In this document: one piece after another, positions 40,572 through 51,125 of the stretch
Position numbering within the stretch: the first letter of the stretch is position 1
Layout: every line of letters starts with the position of its first letter
Source of the DNA: Saccharomycopsis crataegensis
Lineage: Eukaryota > Ascomycota > Saccharomycetes > Ascoideales > Saccharomycopsidaceae
Direction: 5' to 3'
Assembly: GCF_037102585.1 (NCBI RefSeq)
Contig: NW_027043824.1
Coordinates: forward strand, 496,001 to 560,000
DNA: 64,000 nt
Made by a program: the position numbers and the translations under genes
Notes under the pieces: model-generated
Database searches by the model: none
What the model was told of the DNA's origin: nothing
Seen by the model: the letters and a program-made list of their open reading frames with translations, nothing else

Positions 40572-42200
40572 TTTATGTGTGTGGGGGATGTTCGGATGTT
40601 TTGATGAAAAGATCTGGGACTCTGTTTGGTGTTGGGATGGATAATGGAAGAATAAAGAAAATTCGAGATTTATTCGGGGGGAATTGCAGGGCTTATATAC
40701 AGACCCCTGCGGGCATCTTGTGGCAGCAACGGTTTGCAGAGGGCGGCCAATCACAGGACAGCGTTGGAAAGAATTTTACCGCCTCAGCAAAGCAAAGAAG
40801 CACCTTCCGCTTCTCAAGCTAAAGGGCTTTGTTGTTGACATGTTACAAATAGTGGTAATATTACAAAGAATTATTAAAACTACAAATAAACAAGTGATTA
40901 CAAATAATAGTAATAAAAGTAGAAATGTTTGTGTTCTTGGAGACATCGGGAACATCGCTAGAAAATTATAGGTAAACACAAATTGGTTCCCTAAGCTCCC
41001 GGTGTACTATGATGCACTTTGACTTTGTAGAAGTCTCTTTCGTCTGGAACAACTGGGGCTACCAAAAGAAATAGATTATCACCAGAGGCAATAATATTCC
41101 TCCCAACAGTCAGTACTGCTTTAAAACGGGCTTCAGAACGAAGTCACAAAGATAAAGATGTTTGACCGTGAAGGGTCATGCCAGTACCGCCATTGCTTGT
41201 TCATAATTGGAATATGTATATATATATATATAAATATTACGAAAGATATGACAATGGTTAAATGAGTATATTGACTATATCATTTAAGGGTTTTTGGAAA
41301 CAAAGATATCAATGGATTATATAATGAGGAAGAAAAAGAATCGGAAGAAATCTGGTTGAAGAGAAAGAGAAAAAAAATATATTTCCTAAGAGCGTGAAAA
41401 ATAACATTACCCGGTGAAACATCATTAGAAAGAAGACGGGTAATGTGTTTAACGCTTCTCTCCTCTTGCACATAAATTATATGACAATATTTAAAGGATT
41501 CTGTATAATAACAATAATAATTATCATCATGGTATACCCCTTTATTTAAAGATAATTCAATTGTTAATCTCCAGTAATCTTCTGTAATTTTTGCTTCTTT
41601 CACACCCAACAGACCATCAGGTGATGATCGGACTCTTAACACAGGGAACAACACACAGAGCAGCACACAAACGTCATAGCTATTGCTGACATGCCCCACA
41701 CAATACTAAAAAAAAATTTGACGGGTCTTTTATGGGGATCTAGAATTTTCGTTTTATTTTCCACTCTTATTCTTATACCATTAGCAAACACATACAGACA
41801 AAAAACATGCAATAACAATATTTTATTACATTCCTATCATCGTTTTAATTGACCGCAATCAATTAATAGTAATATAATAATAAATAATATCTTGTCATTA
41901 TTATCTCAGTTGTACGCCATTTCTATAACCACGTGACAAGGACATCGCAGCATTTATGATGGGACTCTTTTCAAGTTGAGGATCCCCATCTTTCTTCTTA
42001 ATTGTTTATTTGTAGCTTTCTTTTTTTCTTCCCATTCTTTCATATTTTAAAGACGAGAAATATATATCCTACCCAGCCTTTTCTTTGATATATTCAGTCT
42101 CTTGCTGTCAATTGAGTTTTTCTTTTCTTTTCTTTTTTTTTTTTAACAGTTATTGCCATTCATCAAAGGTTAAAACATATATCAATTATCAATTGCCCAC
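40572..42200. promoter_or_regulatory. Divergent spacer BUR6-FGGY kinase
   Basis: A 1.6-kb region. The BUR6 side holds the TATA box at 40692-40699. A GC-richer stretch lies at 40675-40800. A short TA repeat lies at 41216-41231. The FGGY side has CT-rich runs and a poly(T) (42129-42144) before the ATG. A 420-bp frame on the minus strand (41280-41699) lacks any ATG and is not called. Confidence 0.5.
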
Positions 42201-44474
42201 ATGTCTCGCTACAATAACTCCCATTCAAGCTTAAATCGCATTGCCTCTAACCTCTCCAATGTTGATTTGCAATACTTCATTGGTGTTGATGTTGGTAGTG
42301 GGTCTGCCAGAGCCGCTATTTGTTCTTCTGCCGGTAATATCCTTTCGCTTGCTGAAAGACCGATTATTCGCCAGGAATTGAAACCAGACTACATCACCCA
42401 ATCGACGACCGAGATCTGGGATGCAGTGTGCTTCACTGTTAAAACCGTGATTCGTGACTCAGGGGTCGATCCTAGTCTCATTTACGGTATTGGGTTCGAC
42501 GCCACTTGCTCGTTGGTGGTGATTGATGGCACTACCGATGAGCCACTTGCTGTGGGGCCGGACTTTGAGAATGATAATCAAAACATCATTATGTGGATGG
42601 ACCATAGGGCTCTTGAAGAGACTGCGGAAATCAACAAGTCTGGATACTTTGGATTGAAGTACGTGGGTGGGCAAATGAGCGTGGAGATGGAAATCCCAAA
42701 AATCAAGTGGTTGAGAAATAACATGCCCCCAAAGAAATTCAAAAACTCGTTGTTCTTTGATTTACCAGATTACTTGGTTTACAGAGCCACCTCGGTGCAC
42801 CATAGAAGTTATTGTTCTACGGTTTGTAAACAAGGGTTGGTGCCCCCAGGAGTCGATGGTCAAACCTCCGGTTGGTCAAAAGAGTTTTTTGAAGCTGTTG
42901 ATTTGCCAGAATTAGTGGCAGATGATTTCAGAAAACTCGGGGGGTCTCCTGGAAACACTGGGAAATGGTTCAGTGCTGGTGAATCCGTGGGTCCATTAAG
43001 TACTAAAGCTGCCGAAGAATTGGGATTGACCACCAATTGTTATGTTGGTTCCGGGGTCATTGATTGCTATTCCGGTTGGGTGGGGACCATTGCTGGTAAA
43101 ACCGATGTGGCGATCCCAGAATTGGATAAACAAGACCAAGAATTCACTGGTATTGACAAGGCTTTTGGGAGATTGGCTGCGGTTGCCGGGACTTCCACTT
43201 GTCACTGTGTGATGTCCAAAGATGCGGTTTTCGTACCAGGGGTCTGGGGTCCTTATAGAGATATTATGGCTCCAGGGTATTGGTTGGCAGAAGGTGGCCA
43301 ATCCTGCACTGGTGCCTTATTGGCCCATGTGTTATCTACCCACCCAGCGTACGGTGAATTATCCCAAAAGGCTGACGCATCGAATATTTCCAAGTTTGAT
43401 TACTTAAACTCAGTGCTTGAAAGATTGAAAGTTGAAAGAAAAGAACGTTCTGTGGTCAGCCTCGCCAAGCATTTGTTCCTTTATGGGGATTTTCACGGTA
43501 ACAGATCGCCAATTGCCGATCCTACCATGAGAGCCAGCATCATTGGACAATCTTTAGATACTTCATTGGAGGATTTGGCAATCATGTATTTGGGAGCGTG
43601 TGAATTCATTGCCCAACAAACCCGACAAATTGTCGAAGCCATGGAGACCGCGGGGCATAAAATCTCTACGATTTTCATGTCTGGTGGCCAATGTCGTAAT
43701 GGGTTATTAATGCGTCTTTTGGCCGATTGTGTTGGTAAACCAGTGGTGATTCCTCGTTATATTGACGCTGCGGTGGTATTTGGATCGGCAATTTTAGGGG
43801 CCGTCGCCGCCGAGTCAGTGCCTCGATCATTGAAGAGAAGCAATTCCATCAGTTTCTTGAAATCCGGCCCATCATTTATCAATCACCACCACAAACCTCT
43901 CAGTGATTTGCCATCTCCTTATACCGTCCCTACCGCCACCGCCTCCTCAGCCAATATCGCATCTTTGGCCTCGGTTTCGTATACCACACCTACTCCTGAA
44001 GGATATCCTTTCCCGGTGATGACTCCAATGGATGAGAAGAATGAGTTTGATCTCATCCCACATGGTGATAGCCAAGCAATTGAGGATGATGATGATGATG
44101 ATGATGATGAAGAAGATGGGGCGGCGATTCAATTTGGTGCCCAAAACAAGAATTTCGAAAAAGTGTTCAATGATAGATTGAAATTAGGCCATACTGGTTC
44201 ATCTCCCGTTCAACATAGCGTGTCTGGGGCGATTATCACTAAGTCCAGAGCGTCGTCGATTGGGAAAACTGCCGAGAAACCTGGGGATAAATTATGGCTC
44301 GTGATGGAGAAAATGTCGGGGCCTGGGAAAGTGGTGAGTCCATCTCCGAATAACGATCCAGATAGAATATTATTGGCTGCTAAATACAAGATTTTCTTGG
44401 ATATGCTCAATAAACAAAGAGAGTATCGGGCTTTAGTGGACGGGGTGGAGGCAATGTTGTGTGTTAAGCCATGA
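42201..44474 (+). CDS. FGGY carbohydrate kinase, YDR109C type (probable D-ribulokinase)
   Basis: A 757-aa protein of the FGGY family, which phosphorylates sugars with ATP in the cytosol; YDR109C and human FGGY are described as D-ribulose kinases. The N-terminal lobe starts at YFIGVDVGSGSARAAI (about residue 25), the phosphate-binding loop. Family pieces IIMWMDHRA, WFSAGESVGPLS, AGTSTCHCVMSKD and SGGQCRNGLLMRLLADCVG are all present through about residue 545. The C-terminal extension of some 200 aa holds a pure Asp/Glu run (EDDDDDDDDEED) and a final helical part; it is Ser- and Pro-rich and poorly conserved. No CTG codon occurs in the whole gene. Substrate is inferred from family. Confidence 0.88.
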   Translation: MSRYNNSHSSLNRIASNLSNVDLQYFIGVDVGSGSARAAICSSAGNILSLAERPIIRQELKPDYITQSTTEIWDAVCFTVKTVIRDSGVDPSLIYGIGFDATCSLVVIDGTTDEPLAVGPDFENDNQNIIMWMDHRALEETAEINKSGYFGLKYVGGQMSVEMEIPKIKWLRNNMPPKKFKNSLFFDLPDYLVYRATSVHHRSYCSTVCKQGLVPPGVDGQTSGWSKEFFEAVDLPELVADDFRKLGGSPGNTGKWFSAGESVGPLSTKAAEELGLTTNCYVGSGVIDCYSGWVGTIAGKTDVAIPELDKQDQEFTGIDKAFGRLAAVAGTSTCHCVMSKDAVFVPGVWGPYRDIMAPGYWLAEGGQSCTGALLAHVLSTHPAYGELSQKADASNISKFDYLNSVLERLKVERKERSVVSLAKHLFLYGDFHGNRSPIADPTMRASIIGQSLDTSLEDLAIMYLGACEFIAQQTRQIVEAMETAGHKISTIFMSGGQCRNGLLMRLLADCVGKPVVIPRYIDAAVVFGSAILGAVAAESVPRSLKRSNSISFLKSGPSFINHHHKPLSDLPSPYTVPTATASSANIASLASVSYTTPTPEGYPFPVMTPMDEKNEFDLIPHGDSQAIEDDDDDDDDEEDGAAIQFGAQNKNFEKVFNDRLKLGHTGSSPVQHSVSGAIITKSRASSIGKTAEKPGDKLWLVMEKMSGPGKVVSPSPNNDPDRILLAAKYKIFLDMLNKQREYRALVDGVEAMLCVKP

Positions 44475-45206
44475 TGTTTCTTTGTCCTCACTCTCTTGGT
44501 TAGAGATTTCCCAATAGGAGGATTATTCTACTTACATCATCATCTATCTACATTGGAAAAAAAAAAAGAAGAGATGAAGAGAAGAAATAAGCTTCAATTT
44601 TTTTTTTCTCTCTCTCTCATTCTTTTATTTGTTCTTGTGTGGTGTGTTCTTTTGTTGTATTTTTTTATTGCTTCCACTTTCTTGGCTAGCCAGTGGTTGG
44701 TCGCTAAACTTTATTTTTGCTTATGGTAATGTTTTCGTATATATAAATTCTCATTTTAATAATATACACACGCGTCTTTTGGTTTTTGCAACCTTCAGCT
44801 TCTACATCAATTCTCTAAATTGGGAACTTTCTTCACTAGGGGACAATAATAGTCTTATGAGTGGAAAAAAAAAGGCCAAACAGTACGTAACATAATCCCA
44901 AGCAGTGAGAATAACAGTGGAGAATAATTTTCATTCTTGATTCCTGATGAAAAATAATTTACTTTTATTCTTGTGATAAATCAAACTTTTTTTTATTTTT
45001 TATTTTTGATCTAGTAAACTTTGAAAATCTAGTATAATATAAAATACACGCAATATTAGCAAATAAAACCAACACAATAGTAAATGGCAATAACAAGCAG
45101 AGAAAATAGTAAATGTCAAAATGTAAAAGCAAGAAAGAAAACCCTAGAAAATGAAGAAAGCAAGAAAGAAAAGAGAGAACATAGAAAAGAAAAAACAGCA
45201 ACACCT
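44475..45206. other. Convergent 3' spacer FGGY-MSH6
   Basis: A 732-bp AT-rich spacer. It contains an ACGCGT at 44769-44774 that is not in a promoter position for either flanking gene. No gene seen. Confidence 0.5.
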
Positions 45207-48200
45207 CTAAAGCCCATCAACCATCGAAAGAATATTTTGTAATACTGTTTCCTTCACTGGACCATCATAAATTCTACTACCTTCACCAATGCAACCCGAA
45301 TTATTACTAAGACCACCCCTAATCAACCAAGCAATATCACTTTGTAAACCTAATGGAATCCCGCTTTCCGATAAATTGGCAAGTTCGTTGTTTTTCTTCA
45401 TTCTTGAAGTATGCTCCAATTCATTGGCAGCGATTTCCGCTTTATCAATAATCTCTGATTGAATACCACACATCGAGGCAACGTTCATACCAAATGAGCC
45501 TGCAGCAGCACCGTCTTCCAATTTATACAAAAACGTAACGTTTCTAGAATTCTCATTAGCCAAAATCGCCATACGCAAAGCTCTGACAGCTGGATGACTC
45601 CTGAACGGGATACCCAAACTACCGTAATGGGTGGCAAAGAAGCCAATCGACTGGATATGGGTGGCAATATGATACAACACCGCTTCAGCAATGGCATAAC
45701 CATCAGAAGACGAACCACCTCTTCCTAATTCATCCAACACTAACAATGATCTAGGGGTGGCAGATTCAAGAATTCTTTTCGTTTCTGACAATTCCACAAA
45801 GAAGGTAGATTTTCCTTGAATCAAATTGTCGTTTGCCCCCAACCTGGTCATGATTCTATCAATTGGGGTCAATGTCGCCGAGGTGGCTGGAACATAACAA
45901 CCAAGCTGAGCCAATATCACAGCAATACAAGTCATTCTTAACACAGTGGACTTACCAGCAGCATTAGCCCCAGTTAACAAACCTAAACGAGCGTTTTCAC
46001 CTCCCAATTGCACGTCATTTGGGATGAATTCTTTGGTACCACTAACCCCTCCACCAACAAAACATGGATGTCTTAATTCTTCGAAATTCACTTGACCACG
46101 GGTGGAATCAATGAAACTTGGTCTGCAAGATGGCTGACCAAGAGATTCGGAGGTCAATGCCAAACTTATAATACTGTCCACGTTAGCAATGGCCTTGACA
46201 GTGTTCATCCATAACAAATAGTTCTTATCAAATCTCGCATACAATTTAGACTTCAAGTTTTCCACGATCAGCTTGTGTCTTTCTCTTGCTTCCATCAATT
46301 CCTGAACAATTTCTTTGACTTCTGGAGACCAATACCTTTTATTTTTCGAGGTAGATCCCATGATAACCCAATCTTTAGGAATTTTTTTAAGCGCCTTGTT
46401 TGGCACTTCGATCAAATAAATTTCTTTCCCTGAATCCTTGAAACATATTTCTTGGGATTTATACTCTCTCTTGTATTGCCTGAGCAATGTGTTCAATTGC
46501 TTTTCCATGTCTTGTTGAATGCTATTGGATTCATCAAATTCTTTTTCAACTCCAGGTTCAGGAATCAACAAATCTTCAGTAATCGCCTTGCTATGATCAA
46601 AAGAATTCTCCCATTCTTCAATAGCGGAATTCAATTCACTTGGAATACTTTGGAAGAATTTAGATAAGACCCCTGGCAAAGTATCAATTGATCCATATTC
46701 CCCAACGAGTTCTAAATTCAATTTTTTGATGTTATTAAAACTTTCAATGACTTTGGCGAAATCTTTCACTTTCAAATTACCAGCATGAATTCTTGACAAT
46801 AAACGTTCGAGATCTGGTAACGATCTCAATCTACTAGACAAAATCTCCAACAAGTTACCGTCATTCAATAAACCATCCACGGCATCTAGTCTTTCATTGA
46901 TGGCATCGACCTTTAACAATGGATGACAAACCCAAGACTTGAGCATTCTTTTCCCAAATGGGGTGATCGCACGATTGATCAATTTGAATAATGTGCCTTT
47001 ATCGCTACCATCGAATTGATTAGTGAAAACTTCGAGGTTTTGTAAAGTTTGACCGTCAAGAATCAAAGTGGAGATAGATTTATAAATGTCGTATTTTTCG
47101 ATATTACCAATAGAAATCAATTCCCGGTCCAAATTCAAGGATTTCAAGTACCATAGCAAGCCACCAAACGCAGAGAATCCAATTGGTTTATTCTCAGAGT
47201 ATTCTACCAAAATCTTTGGCCAATGAGATCTATCATCCAAATCTTTTGCTTCAAAATATTTGCCTTTGCAAAGCTCTTCCAAAGTGATATCTTCGTCCCA
47301 AAATTCGGTTTCTGGTTTCAAAGAATTCCACAAAGAGTTTGTAGCGCAGTTGAATTTGATAATCTTTTGTGCCAATGAAGTCAAATTGCTCTTTTCAACA
47401 ACAACTTCTTTTGGTTTGATTTGATTGACAAAGGTTTCTAAATTAGTGCATTCCGAATCATCATTGAATTCCAATAATCTAATAGCACCTACAGCAGTAT
47501 CGATGATGGCCACTCCAAAAATGTTGGAACCATCAGTATTAGTATTTTGTTTGACTGCCATACAATAAGTAGCCATTTCGTTGTTCAACATTCCTTCTTG
47601 GGTTAGGGTACCACCGGTCAATACACAAGAAAGTTTTCTTTCAATGATCTTGGTTTCTTTTTTACCACTAACACGATCGTTCATTTGTTTGGCTAAAAGG
47701 GTTTCCTTTTGATCGACTTTGGCGACTTTGAAGCCTTTGCTGATGAATTCAGAAGCCCAGTAGTCAAAGGACATTTCTGGAATCCCGGCAAGTTGCATGT
47801 TGGCTCTACCAGTGCCTGCCAATTTTAAATCAAATAACGAGTGTCCCAACAATGCGTCTTTCTCATATAATTCGTAAAACTTCCCCTTTTTGAAGAACAC
47901 CACGCTATCCCACATCTTAGATTTAATGGTCCAATATTGAGTTTCAAACGGAGTGAATTTCTCCCAGGCTTTTGAAGGAATATACAAAGTTCTTTGGTCG
48001 TATTCTGGGTCGGATTCCAATCTTCTTTCGGCGTCTCTAATAGTGACCAACCATTGATATCTTTCCTCATTTTGTTTCTTGAAACTTTTTTCAGGAGATT
48101 TCAGTTTAGTTGGTTGACGAGGTGCTGGTTTTGAAGCACTATAATTCGAAGAAGCTCTAAATTTGTCAGCCAATTTAGGTTTCTGTGACTGGGATTTTGT

Positions 48201-48971
48201 GGAAACTCTCTTTGGGCCATCCTCGGCAACAAATGTATCATTCTCATCCTCACTGGCGGATCTACTCTTTTTATCATGCTCATCCAAAAGTTCGTCTAAT
48301 ACCATTGCTTCATCATCTTCATCCATAACAATATCTCCACCATTCAATTCGTCGACAGCAGTGATACTGGCTGATTCTACTTCGAGATCATCATCGAAAT
48401 CATTGTCTTCACCACCACTAGGAACAAATTCGTCTTCGGAATCGGAATCCACCACTTTAGCTTGCTTTCTCTTTTTTGATCTGAAGTTAATTTCCTCTTC
48501 CTCTTCATCATCATCGCTCAATTCAGAGTAATTGACTTTACGACGGGCTGTAGGATGGTTTCTGGACAAAGGGCTGGACGCTAGTCCTTCTTGATCATCG
48601 TCACTTTTTTCTTGGCTAGAGCTAACTGGGGTTTCCAAATGACTTTCCAATTCCTCGATGCCGTTGATTGATTTCGCAACGATGCTTTCTTTCTTAAGAG
48701 ATGGCTGTGGTTGTTTTGTCACATTTTTCTTTCCGATGGTTGACGAAAGCGAAGTATCAGCGGTATTTTTCGCGTCAAGGTTCTTGGTGGACGAGTTTGG
48801 GGGCGAGGCAACAGCAGCAGAAGCACTTGTCGTCAGGCTCTTATTAGCAGGTTTCTTCTTGGCGAAGAAGTTGAAGATAGACGCCTGTTTTCTCTTGTCA
48901 GAGGAATCTGTAAACGCCTTCTTGTTGTTGGTCTTTGGTTTGACCGGCGTGGTAGCGGCAATCTCAGACAT
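45207..48971 (-). CDS. MSH6: DNA mismatch repair protein Msh6
   Basis: A 1254-aa MutS homologue. With Msh2 it forms MutS-alpha, which recognises base mismatches and small loops in the nucleus. A PCNA-interacting box QASIFNFF lies at residues 29-36. A long acidic disordered linker follows (to about 300). The mismatch-binding domain has KFYELYEKDA with the Phe-x-Glu wedge near residue 361. The lever and clamp domains follow. The ATPase has Walker A TGANAAGKST (about 1000), Walker B LLVLDELGRGGSSSDG and the ATHYG motif. The C-terminal helix-turn-helix pairs with Msh2. It is divergent from RAD10. ACGCGT lies about 156 bp upstream. Only one CTG codon was noticed in the conserved ATPase/lever half. 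Confidence 0.97.
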   Translation of the reverse strand: MSEIAATTPVKPKTNNKKAFTDSSDKRKQASIFNFFAKKKPANKSLTTSASAAVASPPNSSTKNLDAKNTADTSLSSTIGKKNVTKQPQPSLKKESIVAKSINGIEELESHLETPVSSSQEKSDDDQEGLASSPLSRNHPTARRKVNYSELSDDDEEEEEINFRSKKRKQAKVVDSDSEDEFVPSGGEDNDFDDDLEVESASITAVDELNGGDIVMDEDDEAMVLDELLDEHDKKSRSASEDENDTFVAEDGPKRVSTKSQSQKPKLADKFRASSNYSASKPAPRQPTKLKSPEKSFKKQNEERYQWLVTIRDAERRLESDPEYDQRTLYIPSKAWEKFTPFETQYWTIKSKMWDSVVFFKKGKFYELYEKDALLGHSLFDLKLAGTGRANMQLAGIPEMSFDYWASEFISKGFKVAKVDQKETLLAKQMNDRVSGKKETKIIERKLSCVLTGGTLTQEGMLNNEMATYCMAVKQNTNTDGSNIFGVAIIDTAVGAIRLLEFNDDSECTNLETFVNQIKPKEVVVEKSNLTSLAQKIIKFNCATNSLWNSLKPETEFWDEDITLEELCKGKYFEAKDLDDRSHWPKILVEYSENKPIGFSAFGGLLWYLKSLNLDRELISIGNIEKYDIYKSISTLILDGQTLQNLEVFTNQFDGSDKGTLFKLINRAITPFGKRMLKSWVCHPLLKVDAINERLDAVDGLLNDGNLLEILSSRLRSLPDLERLLSRIHAGNLKVKDFAKVIESFNNIKKLNLELVGEYGSIDTLPGVLSKFFQSIPSELNSAIEEWENSFDHSKAITEDLLIPEPGVEKEFDESNSIQQDMEKQLNTLLRQYKREYKSQEICFKDSGKEIYLIEVPNKALKKIPKDWVIMGSTSKNKRYWSPEVKEIVQELMEARERHKLIVENLKSKLYARFDKNYLLWMNTVKAIANVDSIISLALTSESLGQPSCRPSFIDSTRGQVNFEELRHPCFVGGGVSGTKEFIPNDVQLGGENARLGLLTGANAAGKSTVLRMTCIAVILAQLGCYVPATSATLTPIDRIMTRLGANDNLIQGKSTFFVELSETKRILESATPRSLLVLDELGRGGSSSDGYAIAEAVLYHIATHIQSIGFFATHYGSLGIPFRSHPAVRALRMAILANENSRNVTFLYKLEDGAAAGSFGMNVASMCGIQSEIIDKAEIAANELEHTSRMKKNNELANLSESGIPLGLQSDIAWLIRGGLSNNSGCIGEGSRIYDGPVKETVLQNILSMVDGL

Positions 48972-49095
48972 GGTTGAATATTTCTTTTATCTCTATGATG
49001 AGTTATGGAAAGAGAGAAGAAAAGAGTAAATAAAGCAGAGGTCAATTGCAAGTTATAATATATATAAGTAGTGAAAGTAATTGTAGAAGAAGAAG

Positions 49096-49127
<32 letters not shown>

Positions 49128-49688
49128 CGCGTGGGTATTTTTACCAAAAAAGTTTCGCGTCTTTTTTTTTTTTTTCTGATGCGCGTCTGGTTTTATTTGA
49201 TGGGATTTATTTATTATTTGATTTTACAGGATTTATTGATACCAACGGATAGAATCATGTTACAGTGTAATTATTATAGCTTGTAGTTTTTACCTCTTAT
49301 CGACAAGCACCGTGAATGAATATCACCAGAAGGTTGGACTTTATAACATTGTGATACCAATGGTGTTCATGATTACTTTGTACTGTAAGCACTTGATATT
49401 ATATGACTATTGTGGCCGCTACAGCACTACGCGTTTGTTTTAATCTATGGTTTTTGAAATACGGGAGTATTTCTGTGACACAATAGCAATGACAATTATT
49501 TAATATAACCCATTCTGCTTAATAATATAGGCACTTTATCACCCAAGATATTCCGGGTGGAAGAAGCCGCTCTCTCATCACATGACCAAAGTGCGACCAT
49601 TTTTTTGAGACGATGAGATGAGATGAGATGACAATTATTTCATCGTCGTTGTACTTCTATCACGACTGTTTTATCGCATCTAATAATC
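48972..49688. promoter_or_regulatory. Divergent promoter MSH6-RAD10 with MluI boxes
   Basis: A 717-bp spacer between two repair genes. Exact ACGCGT boxes lie at 49127-49132 (MSH6 side) and 49429-49434 (RAD10 side, about 255 bp before its ATG). Extra CGCGT cores lie at 49156-49160 and 49182-49186. A GAA repeat occupies 49086-49125. A GATGA run (49611-49631) lies close to RAD10. MBF regulation is inferred from the motif. Confidence 0.75.
49086..49125. repeat. (GAA)13 trinucleotide repeat
   Basis: A GAA run of about 40 bp directly beside the ACGCGT box of MSH6. It mirrors the CTT repeat beside the POL2 box. Confidence 0.9.
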
Positions 49689-50915
49689 ATGTCAGAAAAC
49701 AACAGCAATGACAAACCAAAGGCCACCAACACCACATCGTTCGCCAGTATATTGGCAGGGGTTCAAAAGCTACGGCAATCAGCAGATAAGATTCAGATCA
49801 CAAGGAACCAGGCACCTCCAGCATCATCATCACCATCTACCACCACTACTATCCCAACGCAACTAAATCATACCCAGAAAGAAAAACCTTTGAGAGCTCC
49901 TCCTCCTCCTCACAATGTTGTTGATAGCTCCACGATAAGTTATTCACGGGACAACAACAATATCAACAACAACAAGGCCCTGCAAAACTACCCTGAAGGA
50001 ATTCCGAAATCAACATCATTCACAAAAACTTCGATATACAAATCGCAATACGCCAGGGATCGCCATATTAAATTTAAGGATGTTGTATCCAAGATTGCCG
50101 TGAACCCCTCACAAAAGGGCAATCCATTGCTTCAATCACTTAAAAACATTCCTTACGAGTTCACCTCGATTGTCAAGACCGATTACTTGATAAACAATAG
50201 CATCTCCGTGATTTTTCTTTCGTTAAAGTATCACAAATTACGGCCAGATTACATTTATGAAAGACTAAAGAAAATCGGAACCTCTTCGCTAGTTGATAAT
50301 AATAATAATAATAATAATAATAAAGGCCAGAAAACTACTAGGAATGATTCACAATTAAGAGTGCTATTATTGGTGCTAGATGCCGACAATAACTATTGGG
50401 ATTCGTTACAAGAATTGACAAGACTTTGTGTTTTCAATAACTTCACGCTATTGGCTGCGTGGAACTATGAAGAAGCCGGGGAATATATTTCGTTACTCAA
50501 AAGTTTGGATTCCACCCCAACTTATAAAGTCCAAGGCAATGTCACTAAGGATAAATTCGATATTATCAAAGGGATCCAAAAAGAAGATTATTATTCGAGA
50601 TTATTGGATACATTGACCTCTGTCAGATCAATCAATAAAACCGATGTTAGTAAAGTTGCTAGTAGTGGCAAATTCAGGAATTTCAAAGACTTGGTCAACG
50701 ATGATGGAGAACAATTGGAATTGATTGAAGGGTTTGGGAATGTAAAAATTAAACGGTTCAAAAACGCAATCAACGAACCGTTCTTGTACAATAAAGATTA
50801 CGATTCTGACGAAAAGATATCGGAATGGAAGGAAAAATGTAAAAAAATTAGACTTGAAAGAGAGCAGAAGAAGTTGGACAATCAAGAAAAGGAAACGATA
50901 GAAGAAATAAAATAA
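49689..50915 (+). CDS. RAD10: Nucleotide excision repair nuclease subunit Rad10 (ERCC1)
   Basis: A 408-aa protein. Rad10 with Rad1 forms the structure-specific endonuclease that cuts 5' of DNA damage and trims flaps in single-strand annealing. The first 120 aa are low-complexity. The central nuclease-like domain begins near KGNPLLQSLKNIPYEFTSI (about 140) and contains FLSLKYHKLRPDYIYERLKK, RVLLLVLDADN and LAAWNYEEAGEYI, all close to Rad10/ERCC1. The catalytic motif is missing, as always in this subunit. An Asn run encoded by AAT repeats (50297-50325) interrupts a loop. A helix-hairpin-helix region (about 305-360, ELIEGFGNVKIKRFKNAI) would pair with Rad1. It is longer than S. cerevisiae Rad10 (210 aa) because of extensions at both ends. 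Confidence 0.93.
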   Translation: MSENNSNDKPKATNTTSFASILAGVQKLRQSADKIQITRNQAPPASSSPSTTTTIPTQLNHTQKEKPLRAPPPPHNVVDSSTISYSRDNNNINNNKALQNYPEGIPKSTSFTKTSIYKSQYARDRHIKFKDVVSKIAVNPSQKGNPLLQSLKNIPYEFTSIVKTDYLINNSISVIFLSLKYHKLRPDYIYERLKKIGTSSLVDNNNNNNNNKGQKTTRNDSQLRVLLLVLDADNNYWDSLQELTRLCVFNNFTLLAAWNYEEAGEYISLLKSLDSTPTYKVQGNVTKDKFDIIKGIQKEDYYSRLLDTLTSVRSINKTDVSKVASSGKFRNFKDLVNDDGEQLELIEGFGNVKIKRFKNAINEPFLYNKDYDSDEKISEWKEKCKKIRLEREQKKLDNQEKETIEEIK

Positions 50916-51125
50916 AGGATCAAAAAACAACAAAAAGAACAACAAAACCGGCCTACAGTTTGTTACTAACATTAACATAATAAAAAAAAGAGACTTTATA
51001 TTATTTTCTTTATTTTTTTTTATTTTTTTATTTTTTTTTTTTCCTGTAATATAATCTTAGTTTCCAAAAAATGATACCCTCAGTGCCTAATGTAATAATT
51101 GAGACATATATTTTTTTTCATTCAC

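Noticed and set aside
41280-41699. 139-codon frame on the minus strand
   Set aside because: It starts only with GTG, contains no ATG, resembles no family and lies in the BUR6-FGGY promoter spacer.
44769-44774. ACGCGT as a cell-cycle promoter element
   Set aside because: It lies between the converging 3' ends of FGGY and MSH6, not in front of a gene.
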